Source: Verrucomicrobiota bacterium (GTDB lineage Bacteria; Verrucomicrobiota; Verrucomicrobiia; Opitutales; Opitutaceae). Taken from it: a DNA stretch of 34,368 bases. The position numbers and the translations under genes are program-made. Below, one piece after another: positions 13,956-22,688 of the stretch. The stretch is from the NCBI GenBank assembly GCA_019136515.1, contig JAGVUB010000197.1, forward strand, positions 1 to 34,368, given 5' to 3'. Below the pieces are notes generated by a model. It worked only from the letters and a program-made list of their open reading frames with translations, did no database searches and was not told the origin of the DNA. How positions within the stretch are numbered: position 1 is the stretch's first letter; every line of letters starts with the position of its first letter.

Positions 13956-14681
13956 ATGAACCTTCTCCTCTTCACCCGCGACGAACTCGGCCGGCCGCTT
14001 CCCGCCGCCGATTCGCGCGCGCGCCATCTGCGCACCGTCCTGCACCGCGCCGTGGGTGAAGAGTTCGACCTCGGCGTGATCGATGGCCCGCGCGGCAAGG
14101 GCCGCGTCACGGCCCTGGCGGCCGATGGCGCGGTGGAGTTCGCCGCCACGCTCGGCGCCGAGCCGCCGCCGCTGCCGCCGCTGCACCTCGTGCTCGGACT
14201 TCCGCGACCACAGACCGCGCGCAAGATCCTCCAGGAGGCCACGGCGCTCGGCGTCGGCGGGCTGCACTTCGTCGCCACCGGCCGCACCGACCCGAACTAC
14301 GCGCAGAGCACGCTCTGGTCCTCGGGCGAGTGGCGCGAGCACCTCGTCGAGGGCGCGCAGCAGGCGTTCTGCACGCGGCTGCCCGTCGTCACCTCCGGCC
14401 GGCCACTCGCCGCCGCGCTCGCCGACCTTCCCGCCGGCGCCCTCCGCCTCGCCCTCGACAACTACGAGGCCGCCGCCGGCCTGGCCGACATCGCCCTGCC
14501 CGCCGCGCCCACAGCCGCCGTGCTCGCCCTCGGCCCCGAACGCGGCTGGGACGGCGCCGACCGCGCCACACTGCGCGCCGCCGGCTTCACGCTCGTGCAC
14601 CTCGGGCCGCGTGTCCTCCGCGCGGAGACCGCCACCGTCGCCGCGGTCGCCATCCTTAAGGCCCGGCTCGGCTGGTTGTAG
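13956..14681 (+). CDS. rsmE: 16S rRNA (uracil-1498-N3)-methyltransferase
   Basis: A 241-residue SPOUT-class methyltransferase that methylates U1498 of 16S rRNA. The N-terminal PUA-like part has RARHLRTVLHRAVGEEFDL; the trefoil-knot SAM-binding part has LALGPERGWDGAD, HLGPRVLRAETATVAAVA. Overall layout and length are normal. The ATG directly follows a run of seven heptamer repeats with no ribosome-binding site, so initiation may be unusual. A metallophosphoesterase gene follows after 15 bases and is probably co-transcribed. Confidence 0.93.
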   Translation: MNLLLFTRDELGRPLPAADSRARHLRTVLHRAVGEEFDLGVIDGPRGKGRVTALAADGAVEFAATLGAEPPPLPPLHLVLGLPRPQTARKILQEATALGVGGLHFVATGRTDPNYAQSTLWSSGEWREHLVEGAQQAFCTRLPVVTSGRPLAAALADLPAGALRLALDNYEAAAGLADIALPAAPTAAVLALGPERGWDGADRATLRAAGFTLVHLGPRVLRAETATVAAVAILKARLGWL

Positions 14682-14696
14682 GGCCGTCGTCTGTCC

Positions 14697-15497
14697 ATGC
14701 TGCGTATCCTCTCCGATCTGCACTTCCGCGACGCCGCCACGCGCCTCCGCCGGCTCGAGGACTTGGAGCCGCTGCTGGCGGGCGTGGACGAACTCTGGCT
14801 CAACGGCGACACCTGCGACAACCAGACCGGCATGTGCGCCGCGGACGTCGAGTCCATCCGCCGCTTCTTCCGCTCGCGGGTGCCCGTCGTTCGTTTCCTC
14901 ACCGGCAACCACGACCCCGACATCTCCACCGACCACTGGTGCGCCACTCCGGACGGACGGGTCTGCGCGACCCACGGCGACGCCTTCTTCGAAAGCGCCA
15001 TCCCGTGGAGCCGCCAACGCGCCATCCTCGACGCGCGCATCCGCACGGCCATGTCCGCCCACCCCGAACTCGACGCCAACACCCTCGACGGCCGGCTCGC
15101 CCTGCACCGGATCGCCTGCACCGGGTTGCCGCGCGAGTGTGATCCGGAAAACCCGAGCCGCCTGCATCGCCTGCGCCGCCTGGTCACGGAGTTCTGGCCG
15201 CCGCGCCAACCCCTCGCGATGCTCCACGCGTGGCGCTCGCTGCCCGACCGCATCGCCGCCGTCGCGCCGCGATGGTTTCCCCGCGCCCAGGTCGTCGTGA
15301 CCGGCCATGTGCATTTTCCCAAGGTCTGGCAGCGCGGCGCGCTGACTGTCATCAACACCGGTGCGTTCACCGGCCCGCTCGGCGCCTACGTCGTCGATGT
15401 GGCCGGCGATCGTGTCGCCGTGCATCGTCTCAAGCTGCGCCGCGGCCGCTGGCAACTCGGCCATCTGGTCAGCGAAACGCAATTGCGGCCGGCCTGA
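14697..15497 (+). CDS. Calcineurin-like metallophosphoesterase
   Basis: A 266-residue soluble phosphoesterase. All metal-binding motifs are visible in order: SDLHF at residues 6-10, the GDTCD motif near 40, TGNHD near 70, and GHVHFPK near 202, with an additional ATHGD near 91. The layout, with a long insert between the HGD and GHVH motifs, resembles the UDP-2,3-diacylglucosamine pyrophosphatase (LpxH)-like branch, but the substrate cannot be assigned. It starts 15 bases after the rsmE stop, suggesting one transcript. Confidence 0.85.
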   Translation: MLRILSDLHFRDAATRLRRLEDLEPLLAGVDELWLNGDTCDNQTGMCAADVESIRRFFRSRVPVVRFLTGNHDPDISTDHWCATPDGRVCATHGDAFFESAIPWSRQRAILDARIRTAMSAHPELDANTLDGRLALHRIACTGLPRECDPENPSRLHRLRRLVTEFWPPRQPLAMLHAWRSLPDRIAAVAPRWFPRAQVVVTGHVHFPKVWQRGALTVINTGAFTGPLGAYVVDVAGDRVAVHRLKLRRGRWQLGHLVSETQLRPA

Positions 15498-15524
15498 ACC
15501 CGGGCGGGCCAGGCCGCCGCGGTA

Positions 15525-16100
15525 TCACCCAGCCGCAAGGCGCCGGTAGAAGCAGGCCGTCGCCGCGCGGGCATCGCCGCCGCCGAGGCGCTTCACGCAT
15601 TCCCAGCCCGGCTCGGTCAACTGCAGCTCACCCGGCATCTCGAACACCGCCAGGCCCTCCCGGCCGGGCAGGAGCAACCGGTCGAACTGCGCGAAGATCC
15701 GCGGCGCGCTCTCCGCGATCATCGCGTATGGCGGATCGCAAAACACGAGCCCGGCGCGCACGCCATCGGGCGGCGTCCAGGTGAGCGCATCGGCCTTACT
15801 CACGGTGCAGACACGGGCGTCGGCCTGCAGGCTCTTCGCGACCGCCGCGAGATTCGTGCGCAGACATTCCAGCGCCTCGCGGCCCTGCTCGACAAAGCAC
15901 CCGCCGCAGGCACCGCGGCTCCACGCCTCCAGCCCGTAGGAACCGCTGCCGGCGAAGAGATCGACGAAGCGCACGTCGACGATCAGCGCCCCGAGGCTGG
16001 AGAAGACCGATTGCCGCAGCCGGTCCATGGCCGGACGGGTCGCGTCGCCTTTCGGGACGCGCAACGGGATGCCGCGGGCATTGCCACCGGTGATGCGCAT
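15525..16100 (-). CDS. rsmD: 16S rRNA (guanine-966-N2)-methyltransferase
   Basis: A 191-residue SAM-dependent methyltransferase acting on G966 of 16S rRNA. The N-terminal MRITGGNARGIPLRVPKG is the canonical RsmD start, which is why I use the ATG at 16100 rather than an upstream one at 16148. It continues with TRPAMDRLRQSVFSSLG, the SAM loop VDLFAGSGSYGLEAWSRG, and the catalytic motif CDPPY. It lies 81 bases downstream of sufS on the same strand and may share its transcript. The end is only 27 bases from the convergent metallophosphoesterase. Confidence 0.94.
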   Translation of the reverse strand: MRITGGNARGIPLRVPKGDATRPAMDRLRQSVFSSLGALIVDVRFVDLFAGSGSYGLEAWSRGACGGCFVEQGREALECLRTNLAAVAKSLQADARVCTVSKADALTWTPPDGVRAGLVFCDPPYAMIAESAPRIFAQFDRLLLPGREGLAVFEMPGELQLTEPGWECVKRLGGGDARAATACFYRRLAAG

Positions 16101-16181
16101 GCCCGAGCCAAACCCGGCCAGCCCCCGCCGCGCAAGCTCCCGCAACACCCGCGCCCGCGGGCACGGGCCGGCGCCCGCCGC

Positions 16182-17441
16182 TCAGCCCGCGAAGAACTTG
16201 ATCGCCGCCTCGACCGCGTCGACGAGGCACTCGACCTCGGCGTGCGTATTGTAGAGATGGAAACTCGCTCGGGCCGAGGAGCTCAGCCCGAGCTTCTTGT
16301 GCAGCGGCATCGTGCAATGGTGGCCGCCGCGGATCGCGATGCCGCGCTCGTCCAGGAAGGTGGAGAGGTCGTGCGCGTGCACCCCGTCGATCACGAACGT
16401 GACCAGGCCGGTGCCGCCCTCCGCCGGGCCGAGCAGCCGCACGCCGGGCAGCGCGCCCAGCCCGCGCCGGGCGAGCGCGACCAGCTCGGCGTCATGTTGA
16501 TGGATACGTTCGCGGCCGACGGCGCAGAGGTAGTCCATCGCGGTGTGCAGGCCGATCGCCTCGGCGATCGACGGCGTGCCGGCCTCGAAACGCATCGGCG
16601 GCGCCTTGTAGGTGCTGCGGTCCCAGCGGACGATCTCGATCATCTCGCCGCCGCCGTGGAATGGCGGCATCGCCGCGAGCAGATCGTAACGGCCGTAGAG
16701 CACACCGCTGCCCGTCGGCCCGAGCATCTTGTGGCCGGAGCAGACGAGGAAGTCGCACCCGATCGCCTGCACGTCGACCGGCAGGTGGCCGGCGCTCTGC
16801 GCGGCGTCGATGATCGTGGTGATGCCCTTGGCCCGCGCCCGACGGCAGAGATCGGTGACGGGGTTGACGCAGCCGAAGACGTTCGAGACGTGGGTGAACG
16901 AGAAGAGCTTCACGTCGGGCGTGAGCAGGCGGTCGAGCGCGTCGGCATCGAGCTTGCCCTCGAGGCCGATGACGGGGACGAAGGCGAGTTTGGCCTTCTT
17001 GCGCTCGGCGAGCATCTGCCACGGCACCAGGTTGCTGTGGTGCTCCATCTCGGTGAGCAGGATCGTGTCGCCCTCGCGCACGTTGGCGTCGCCCCAGGCG
17101 CGGGCGAGGAGGTTGAACCCCTCGGTGGCGCCGCGGGTGAAGACGATCTCCTCGCGGCGCGTGGCGTTGAAGAACTCGGCGGCGCGGTCGCGCGCGGCCT
17201 CGTACGCGGTGGTCGAGCGGTGGCTGAGCTCGTGGATGCCGCGGTGAACGTTGGCGTGGTCGCGTTCGTAGTAGCGGGTGATCGCCTCGATGACCTGCAC
17301 CGGCCGCTGGGAGGAGGCGCCGCTGTCGAGGTAGACGAGCGGGTGACCCTTCACCTGTTGGTTCAGGATCGGGAAATCGTCGCGGAGCGACGACAAGTCG
17401 CGCTTGGTGAGATCGGGCAGCGGGCGAGTGTACGAAGTCAT
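16182..17441 (-). CDS. sufS: Cysteine desulfurase, SufS type
   Basis: A 419-residue PLP enzyme that removes sulfur from cysteine for Fe-S cluster assembly. The PLP lysine is Lys238 in CSGHKMLGPTGSGVLYG and the catalytic cysteine is Cys376 in RGGHHCTMPLH, which is the group II (SufS/CsdA) arrangement. Other hallmarks are VYLDSGASSQRP, HRGIHELSHR and FTRGATEGFN. The ATG at 17441 gives the normal start; a longer open frame upstream has no similarity. No other suf genes are adjacent, so it is a stand-alone copy here. Confidence 0.94.
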   Translation of the reverse strand: MTSYTRPLPDLTKRDLSSLRDDFPILNQQVKGHPLVYLDSGASSQRPVQVIEAITRYYERDHANVHRGIHELSHRSTTAYEAARDRAAEFFNATRREEIVFTRGATEGFNLLARAWGDANVREGDTILLTEMEHHSNLVPWQMLAERKKAKLAFVPVIGLEGKLDADALDRLLTPDVKLFSFTHVSNVFGCVNPVTDLCRRARAKGITTIIDAAQSAGHLPVDVQAIGCDFLVCSGHKMLGPTGSGVLYGRYDLLAAMPPFHGGGEMIEIVRWDRSTYKAPPMRFEAGTPSIAEAIGLHTAMDYLCAVGRERIHQHDAELVALARRGLGALPGVRLLGPAEGGTGLVTFVIDGVHAHDLSTFLDERGIAIRGGHHCTMPLHKKLGLSSSARASFHLYNTHAEVECLVDAVEAAIKFFAG

Positions 17442-17759
17442 GAGCCGGAAAGGTGCTGGGAGCAGCGGGGCGGGAAGATGGGCAGGCGTCCGCCCGGGCG
17501 CAAGCGCCGGGCCGGATTGGCAGAAGCAAGCCCGCCTCATGCCAGCGAAACGCGATCTTCCGGGGGACGCGGGCCTCCGGGCCGGCGTCGGCGCACCTGC
17601 GCCACAAGAGCGCTCAGCGTGGTTATGCAGTCGTCGATAGGGTGCGAACTCGCTCGCACCGCCCGGCAAGAGCGACCGCCACCGGGCTGAGCAAGCTCAG
17701 CCCCTACAACCGGAGGAAGGGGCCCGGCCGAGTGAAATCCGCCAATTGCATCGTGACGC
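17442..17759. other. Intergenic region with hairpins
   Basis: No gene is apparent. It contains the hairpin GGTGCGA/TCGCACC at 17641-17660 and a perfect eight-base stem GGGCTGAG/CTCAGCCC at 17684-17691 and 17696-17703. On the minus strand the second reads GTAGGGGCTGAGCTTGCTCA, similar in design to the palindrome at 8261-8334, so both look like members of one REP-like family. The sufS promoter must lie in the left part. Confidence 0.6.
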
Positions 17760-18989
17760 TCAGCCGGCGTTCGGCACGCGCCGGATCACCTCGAGGCAGG
17801 CGCGGGCGTTGTGGTACGGACACTTCCACGGGCCGATCTTCTGGCTGTCCGCGTACGCGGGATAGTCCGGGTAGACCTTGCCGTCGCGATCGAGGATGGC
17901 GAACCACTCGCCATGCTGCGCGTCGACGACGTGCTTCTCGGTGAAGTCCCAGGCGCGGACCGCCGCGGCGAGGTGGGCCTCGTTGCCGCCGAGTTGGTAG
18001 GCGTTGAGGAACCCGACGATCGCCTCGGCCTGCGGCCACCAGTGTTTGTCGGTGCTGAGGGGCCCGGAGGCGTCGCCGTCGTAGAGCACCGCGCCGTCGG
18101 CATCGAGCCCGTGGGCAAGCACGCCGTCGGCGAGCGCGAGGGCGACGGTCTTCGTGCGCGCGAGCAGCGCCGCATCACCCACCGCCACCGCCGCCTCCCA
18201 GAACAGCCAGCTGGCCTCGATGTCGTGCCCGTAGGAGAACTTTGGCAACAGCGAGCGCCACTCCAGATCGAAGAACAAAGCGCAGTGCGGGTACGGCTCG
18301 GTGGTCACGACGCGGTCGAGGATGATCGTGAGCAGGTCGCGCAACGCGGCGCGCACCCGCGCGTCGGGCCAGACCCGCAGCAGCGCGGTGTAGGCCTCGA
18401 GGATGTGCAGCAGCGTGTTGTTGGACTTCGGGGAGTTGAGGTCCTTGTCGCTCAGGCGCATGTCGGCGAGCGGGCCCCAGTCGGCGTCGAGCGCCTCGAT
18501 GTAGCCGCCGAACCGCGGCTCGCGGGCGTGCCGTTCGATGAGTTCGAAGATCTCCTGGGCCCGCGCGAGCGCCGCGGCGTCGCCGGTCGCTTGGTACCAT
18601 TCGGTGAGCCCGTAGATCGTGAACGCCTCGGCGTACACCTGCTTGCGCGGCGAGTGCGGCCGCAGGTCCCGCGTCAGGCTCCAGAAAAACCCGCCGTGGC
18701 GGGTGTCGCGGAAGGGCCCGTCGAGCAGGGCGAGCGCCTTGCGGCCGACCGCGAGCCACTCGGGCCGCGGATCGCGCCGGGCGGCGGCGGCGAACGTCCA
18801 CAGGATTCGCGCACAGAGCACGACATGGCGCGGCACGTCGTCGAACTCGCGCAGGTCGTGGGTGATCACGCCGACGAGGTTGCCGTCGGGCTTGAACGCC
18901 CGTTGCGCCCAGAAGGGCAGGATGTTGTTGTCGAGGTCCGCCTGCATGCGGCGGCGGAGTTCGGAGAGGAAGACCGGGGGAGTGGCCAT
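17760..18989 (-). CDS. Cellobiose 2-epimerase / N-acylglucosamine 2-epimerase family
   Basis: A 409-residue (alpha/alpha)6-barrel sugar epimerase. Segments typical of cellobiose 2-epimerases are all present: NNTLLHILEAYTALLRV, SYGHDIEASWLFWEAA, KHWWPQAEAIVGFLNAYQL, and the C-terminal GPWKCPYHNARACLEV. Such enzymes convert the reducing-end glucose of cellobiose or lactose to mannose, feeding mannan or cellobiose catabolism; the substrate here is inferred from these motifs only. The ATG at 18989 gives the usual short N-terminus; the longer frame has no similarity. It diverges from the MFS gene at 19102 and is close to galK, but no polysaccharide-utilisation cluster surrounds it. Confidence 0.9.
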   Translation of the reverse strand: MATPPVFLSELRRRMQADLDNNILPFWAQRAFKPDGNLVGVITHDLREFDDVPRHVVLCARILWTFAAAARRDPRPEWLAVGRKALALLDGPFRDTRHGGFFWSLTRDLRPHSPRKQVYAEAFTIYGLTEWYQATGDAAALARAQEIFELIERHAREPRFGGYIEALDADWGPLADMRLSDKDLNSPKSNNTLLHILEAYTALLRVWPDARVRAALRDLLTIILDRVVTTEPYPHCALFFDLEWRSLLPKFSYGHDIEASWLFWEAAVAVGDAALLARTKTVALALADGVLAHGLDADGAVLYDGDASGPLSTDKHWWPQAEAIVGFLNAYQLGGNEAHLAAAVRAWDFTEKHVVDAQHGEWFAILDRDGKVYPDYPAYADSQKIGPWKCPYHNARACLEVIRRVPNAG

Positions 18990-19101
18990 GAGGGCGGCCA
19001 CGATAGCAGTCGCCCCCCGGGTGCCAAGGCTGCACCCCGGCCCGCGCGGCCGCCCGCGTTTGCCGGTTGAAAACCCGCGGCGCCGGTCCGTATCAAGCCG
19101 C

Positions 19102-20328
19102 ATGGAGCGCTCCGCCGTCGCCACCGCCGAACCGAATTCCCGCCGCACCGCCGCCGAGGCGGCCGTGCTGCCGGTGCTGCTCGGGCTGAGCCTCTCGCAC
19201 CTGCTCAACGACATGATCCAGGCGGTGCTGCCGGCGATCTACCCGCTCCTGAAGGAAACCTACGCGCTCTCCTTCACCCAGATCGGGCTCATCACGCTCG
19301 CCTTCCAGGCCACCGGTTCGATCCTGCAACCCGCGGTCGGCTTCACCACCGATCGCCACCCGCGGCCGTATTCGCTCGCCGTTGGCATGGGCGTGACGCT
19401 CGTCGGTCTCGTGCTGCTGGCCCACGCGGCGACCTTCCCGCTGCTGCTCGCCGCCGCCGCCCTGGTCGGCACCGGCTCGGCCGTCTTCCACCCGGAGGCG
19501 TCGCGCTTGGCCCGGCTCGCCTCGGGCGGGCGCCACGGTTTCGCGCAGTCGGTCTTCCAGGTCGGCGGCAACCTCGGCACCGCGCTCGGCCCGCTGCTGG
19601 CGGCGGCGGTCATCGTGCCGACCGGCCAACGCGGCGCGCTCTGGTTCACGCTGCTCGCCCTGGGCGGCATCGTGGTGCTCGCACGCCTCGGCGGCTGGTA
19701 CCGCGCGCACCTCGACGCCCGGCGCGCCCGCCGGACCGCCGCCCCGCCGGCCGCGCCGCTGCCGCGTCGCCAGGTCGTCACCACGCTGGCGCTGCTCGGC
19801 ACGCTGATCTTCTCGAAGCACTTCTACCTCGCGAGCCTCACCAGCTACTACACGTTTTTCCTGATCGAGAAGTTCGGCTTCTCCGTGCGCGCGGCGCAGC
19901 TGCGGCTCTTCGTGTTCCTCTTCGCGGTGGCCGCCGGCACCATCCTCGGCGGGCCGCTGGGCGACCGCTTCGGCCGCAAGCGCGTGATCTGGTTCTCCAT
20001 CCTCGGGGTGGCGCCGTTCACGCTCGCCCTGCCCCACGCCAACGCCTTCTGGACGGTCGCGCTCACGATCCCCATCGGCCTGATCCTCGCGTCGGCCTTC
20101 CCGGCGATCCTCGTGTACGGGCAGGAGCTGCTGCCGGGCAAGGTGGGGCTGGTCGCCGGGCTGTTCTTCGGCTTCGCCTTCGGCATCGCCGCCGTGGGCG
20201 CAGCCCTGCTCGGCCGCCTCGCCGACCACGCCGGCATCTTCGCCGTGTATCGGATCTGCGGTTTCCTGCCGTTGATCGGCCTCGTCGCCGCCTTCCTGCC
20301 CGACCTGCGCCGCCCCCGCGCGGGTTGA
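19102..20328 (+). CDS. MFS transporter, fosmidomycin-resistance type
   Basis: A 408-residue inner-membrane transporter with about twelve hydrophobic segments. The start of the domain LSLSHLLNDMIQAVLPAIYP, the segment TDRHPRPYSLAVGMG, GTGSAVFHPEASRLARLASG and FQVGGNLGTALGPL are strongly reminiscent of Fsr proteins. It probably exports small hydrophilic compounds by proton antiport; the physiological substrate is unknown. The central loop (about 215-235) is Arg/Ala/Pro-rich. It is divergent from the epimerase and convergent with galK; an inverted repeat lies between it and galK. Confidence 0.9.
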   Translation: MERSAVATAEPNSRRTAAEAAVLPVLLGLSLSHLLNDMIQAVLPAIYPLLKETYALSFTQIGLITLAFQATGSILQPAVGFTTDRHPRPYSLAVGMGVTLVGLVLLAHAATFPLLLAAAALVGTGSAVFHPEASRLARLASGGRHGFAQSVFQVGGNLGTALGPLLAAAVIVPTGQRGALWFTLLALGGIVVLARLGGWYRAHLDARRARRTAAPPAAPLPRRQVVTTLALLGTLIFSKHFYLASLTSYYTFFLIEKFGFSVRAAQLRLFVFLFAVAAGTILGGPLGDRFGRKRVIWFSILGVAPFTLALPHANAFWTVALTIPIGLILASAFPAILVYGQELLPGKVGLVAGLFFGFAFGIAAVGAALLGRLADHAGIFAVYRICGFLPLIGLVAAFLPDLRRPRAG

Positions 20329-20357
20329 ACCGGCGCCGCGGGGCGCGGCCAGTCAGT

Positions 20358-20466
20358 CGAGCGTCGAGGGTCGACGGTCGAAGGCCCGACTCGCGTAGGC
20401 GCATCCAAACGCCCCGCCGCCCTCGGCCGATTCTCCGTCAGTCTGGCGCTCGTCCCTCGACGCTCG
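20358..20466. repeat. Perfect 13-bp inverted repeat between convergent genes
   Basis: CGAGCGTCGAGGG at 20358-20370 and its exact reverse complement at 20454-20466, with 83 bases between. It occupies the gap between the ends of the MFS gene and galK, so it could act as a two-way transcript end. GTCGA-type repeats (GTCGAGGGTCGACGGTCGAAG) continue on the inner left side. Confidence 0.65.
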
Positions 20467-20489
20467 CCGCTCGTCCGCATCGCCGCGCT

Positions 20490-21641
20490 TCAGCCGACCG
20501 GGATCAGCTCCGCGCCGGGGCCGGTCTTGAGGTGCAGGATGTCCGGCTTCGCGCCGAACTTCGCCGTGTACGCGGCGGCGACCTGCTCGGCGTCGGCCTG
20601 CGCAAACGTCCCGTTGGTCAGCGCCATGACCGCGCCGCCGAAACCGCCGCCGGTGAGCCGGGCGCCGTGGACGTGCCGGGCCTGCGCAAGATGATCGACG
20701 AGGAAATCGAGCTCGGCGGTGCTGTTCTCGAAGAGGTTCTGCGAACTGCGGTGGGAGGCGGTAAGCAGGCGGCCCACGGCGGCGAGGTCGCCGGTCGCCA
20801 GCGCGGCCTGCACGGCGGCCACGCGGCCGATCTCCTCGATCACGTGCTTGGCGCGCTTGTAGTTGGCCTCCGGAAGCGTCGCCTTCTTCGCCTCGAGCAG
20901 CGCCGGCGTGGCATCGGCGAGCAGCCCCACCCCGAGCGCCTGCGCGGCCTCCATGCACTCGCGATGCCGCGCGGCGTAGAGCCCGTCGACCAGCGCGTGC
21001 TTGGTGTGCGTGTTGAAGACCCAGAAATGCGCGTCGGCCGGCAGTGGCACGGTGGCGAAGGCGGGGCCGCGGCAGTCGATGAAGACGAGGTGGTCGCGTT
21101 TCCCGAAACCGGAGACACCCTGGTCGAGGATCCCGCAGGGTACGCCGACGAACTCGTTCTCCGCCTTCCGGCCGAGCTTCACGAGGGTCGCCCGCTCGGG
21201 CGCCTCCCCGGCGAGCGCCGTGAGCGCCAGGCCCGTGGCCAGCTCGATCGCGGCGCTGCTGCTCAGGCCCGCGCCGGGCGGCAGGTCGGAAACGTCCACG
21301 CACTGGAAACCAGCGGGCTGTTTCAGGCCGAAGTCGGGCAGCTTCGCCCAGACCCCGAGCTGGTAGTTGACCCAGGCGCGCTCGCCACTCTGCTTCGCGA
21401 GCGAGGCATCCAGCGCCACGGTGATCGGCGCCGCGCCGTGGTTGCCGCCAAAGACAGCATGGCCGGCCTCCGCCGCCCGCACCGCCACCCAGATGCCGCG
21501 GTCGATCGCCGCGCCGAGCACGGTACCACCGTTGTAGTCGGTGTGGTTGCCGATGAACTCGATGCGGCCGGGGGCGCGCGCGATGACGGTGGGCTCGCCA
21601 CCGAAGGCGGCGCGGAACTTGCGAAGGAGGGTTTCTTTCAT
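20490..21641 (-). CDS. galK: Galactokinase
   Basis: A 383-residue GHMP kinase that phosphorylates galactose at C1 in the Leloir pathway. The galactokinase signature is visible as GRIEFIGNHTDYNGG, the ATP-binding motif as DLPPGAGLSSSAAIE, and the third GHMP motif as GARLTGGGFGGAVMAL. The ATG at 21641 (MKETLLRKFRAAFG) has a purine-rich AGGAGGG-like stretch upstream on the coding strand only weakly; an alternative ATG lies ten codons earlier. galE and galT are not adjacent. Confidence 0.95.
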   Translation of the reverse strand: MKETLLRKFRAAFGGEPTVIARAPGRIEFIGNHTDYNGGTVLGAAIDRGIWVAVRAAEAGHAVFGGNHGAAPITVALDASLAKQSGERAWVNYQLGVWAKLPDFGLKQPAGFQCVDVSDLPPGAGLSSSAAIELATGLALTALAGEAPERATLVKLGRKAENEFVGVPCGILDQGVSGFGKRDHLVFIDCRGPAFATVPLPADAHFWVFNTHTKHALVDGLYAARHRECMEAAQALGVGLLADATPALLEAKKATLPEANYKRAKHVIEEIGRVAAVQAALATGDLAAVGRLLTASHRSSQNLFENSTAELDFLVDHLAQARHVHGARLTGGGFGGAVMALTNGTFAQADAEQVAAAYTAKFGAKPDILHLKTGPGAELIPVG

Positions 21642-21717
21642 CGGGGAGTAGGCGCGGAGCGTTGCGGGCAACGTCCCGTTGGCAACGCCGGACTGCGGGC
21701 GAGGCCGGGCCGCCGGT

Positions 21718-22584
21718 TCAGCCCTGCCGGATGAACTCCACCATCGTCTTCATGCGCTCGGTCTCGAGCGAGGTCTCCATCCGCAGGATCTCGAGACGCG
21801 CCGGGTCGAGGCCGGCCTGCGCCGCGCGTCCGTCCGCGTCGCCCCAGAGGCTCTCTTCGCCGGGCAGACCACAGCCGAGGCCCACCGCGATGCCGCCCGC
21901 GAGGTTGAGCAGCCGCGCGAGCGTGTCGTCGCCCGGATGGGCGGAGGGGCGCAGCTGGTCGCGGATCGCGCCGACGATCGGCTTGGGGAAGCGCCACAAC
22001 TCGCACAGCGCCGCACCGATCTGCGCGTGGTTGTAGCCGAAGGTCCGCGTCTCCCAGTCGGGCAACGGCGTGCCATCCGCCGGATACGGGGCCACCGCGC
22101 CCGCGGCATGGCGGGCGAGCGCCATCTTTCCGATACAGCGCAGCAACCCGGCCGTATAGCCGAGGGCGGCGTCTCCGCCGGTGGCCGCGCACAGCCGCTC
22201 CATCGCCACCGCGGTGGCCACGGCATTGGCCCACACCCGGTCGGCCGGCGCGGCGTAGACGGCCATGTCGGCCTGGTACACCGCCGAGGCGGCGCAAAGA
22301 CCGACGACGCGGTGCAACTCCTTGAAACCGATACGGAGCACGGCCTCCTCCACGCTGCCCGCCGGCGAACGGAAACCGGACAGCGCCCCGTTGGCCACCC
22401 GCAGCACCTGCACGGTGAGCGCGGCGTCGAGCCGGATCAGCTCGGCCAGGCGGGCCAGGCTGCACTCGCCGTCCTTGATGGCGGCGATGATGCGGCCGAA
22501 GACCTGCGGCGCCGGCGGAAGCTTGGTGGCATACACCACCAGCGACACCATCTCGAAGCGTTTGTGGGGCAGCGGGGCGGCCAT
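21718..22584 (-). CDS. HDOD domain protein, first of a pair
   Basis: A 288-residue cytoplasmic protein consisting mainly of one HDOD domain, a degenerate HD-type module found in signalling proteins. The typical order is present: LPPAPQVFGRIIAAIKDGEC, LAELIRLDAALTVQVLRVAN, EEAVLRIGFKELHRVVGL, then YTAGLLRCIGKMAL and GYNHAQIGAALCELW. The catalytic HD pair of true phosphohydrolases is missing, as in other HDOD proteins, so a regulatory or binding role is likely. The start at 22584 aligns with the second HDOD protein; the longer frame upstream is not supported. It lies 104 bases downstream of its paralog on the same strand, probably one transcript. Confidence 0.88.
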   Translation of the reverse strand: MAAPLPHKRFEMVSLVVYATKLPPAPQVFGRIIAAIKDGECSLARLAELIRLDAALTVQVLRVANGALSGFRSPAGSVEEAVLRIGFKELHRVVGLCAASAVYQADMAVYAAPADRVWANAVATAVAMERLCAATGGDAALGYTAGLLRCIGKMALARHAAGAVAPYPADGTPLPDWETRTFGYNHAQIGAALCELWRFPKPIVGAIRDQLRPSAHPGDDTLARLLNLAGGIAVGLGCGLPGEESLWGDADGRAAQAGLDPARLEILRMETSLETERMKTMVEFIRQG

Positions 22585-22688
22585 GGGCGGGGAGGGGTCG
22601 ATCGGCCGCCTCCAGCAAGAGGAGAAGCGCGATCCGCCGTTCCCGGGCCCCGGCCATCGACCGGAGGCGGGCAGGGACGGCGGCGGGC

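Noticed and set aside
17760-21641. Epimerase, MFS transporter and galK as one sugar-utilisation operon
   Set aside because: The epimerase diverges from the MFS gene and galK converges on it, and the MFS protein looks like a drug-type exporter, so only a loose functional link through sugars remains.
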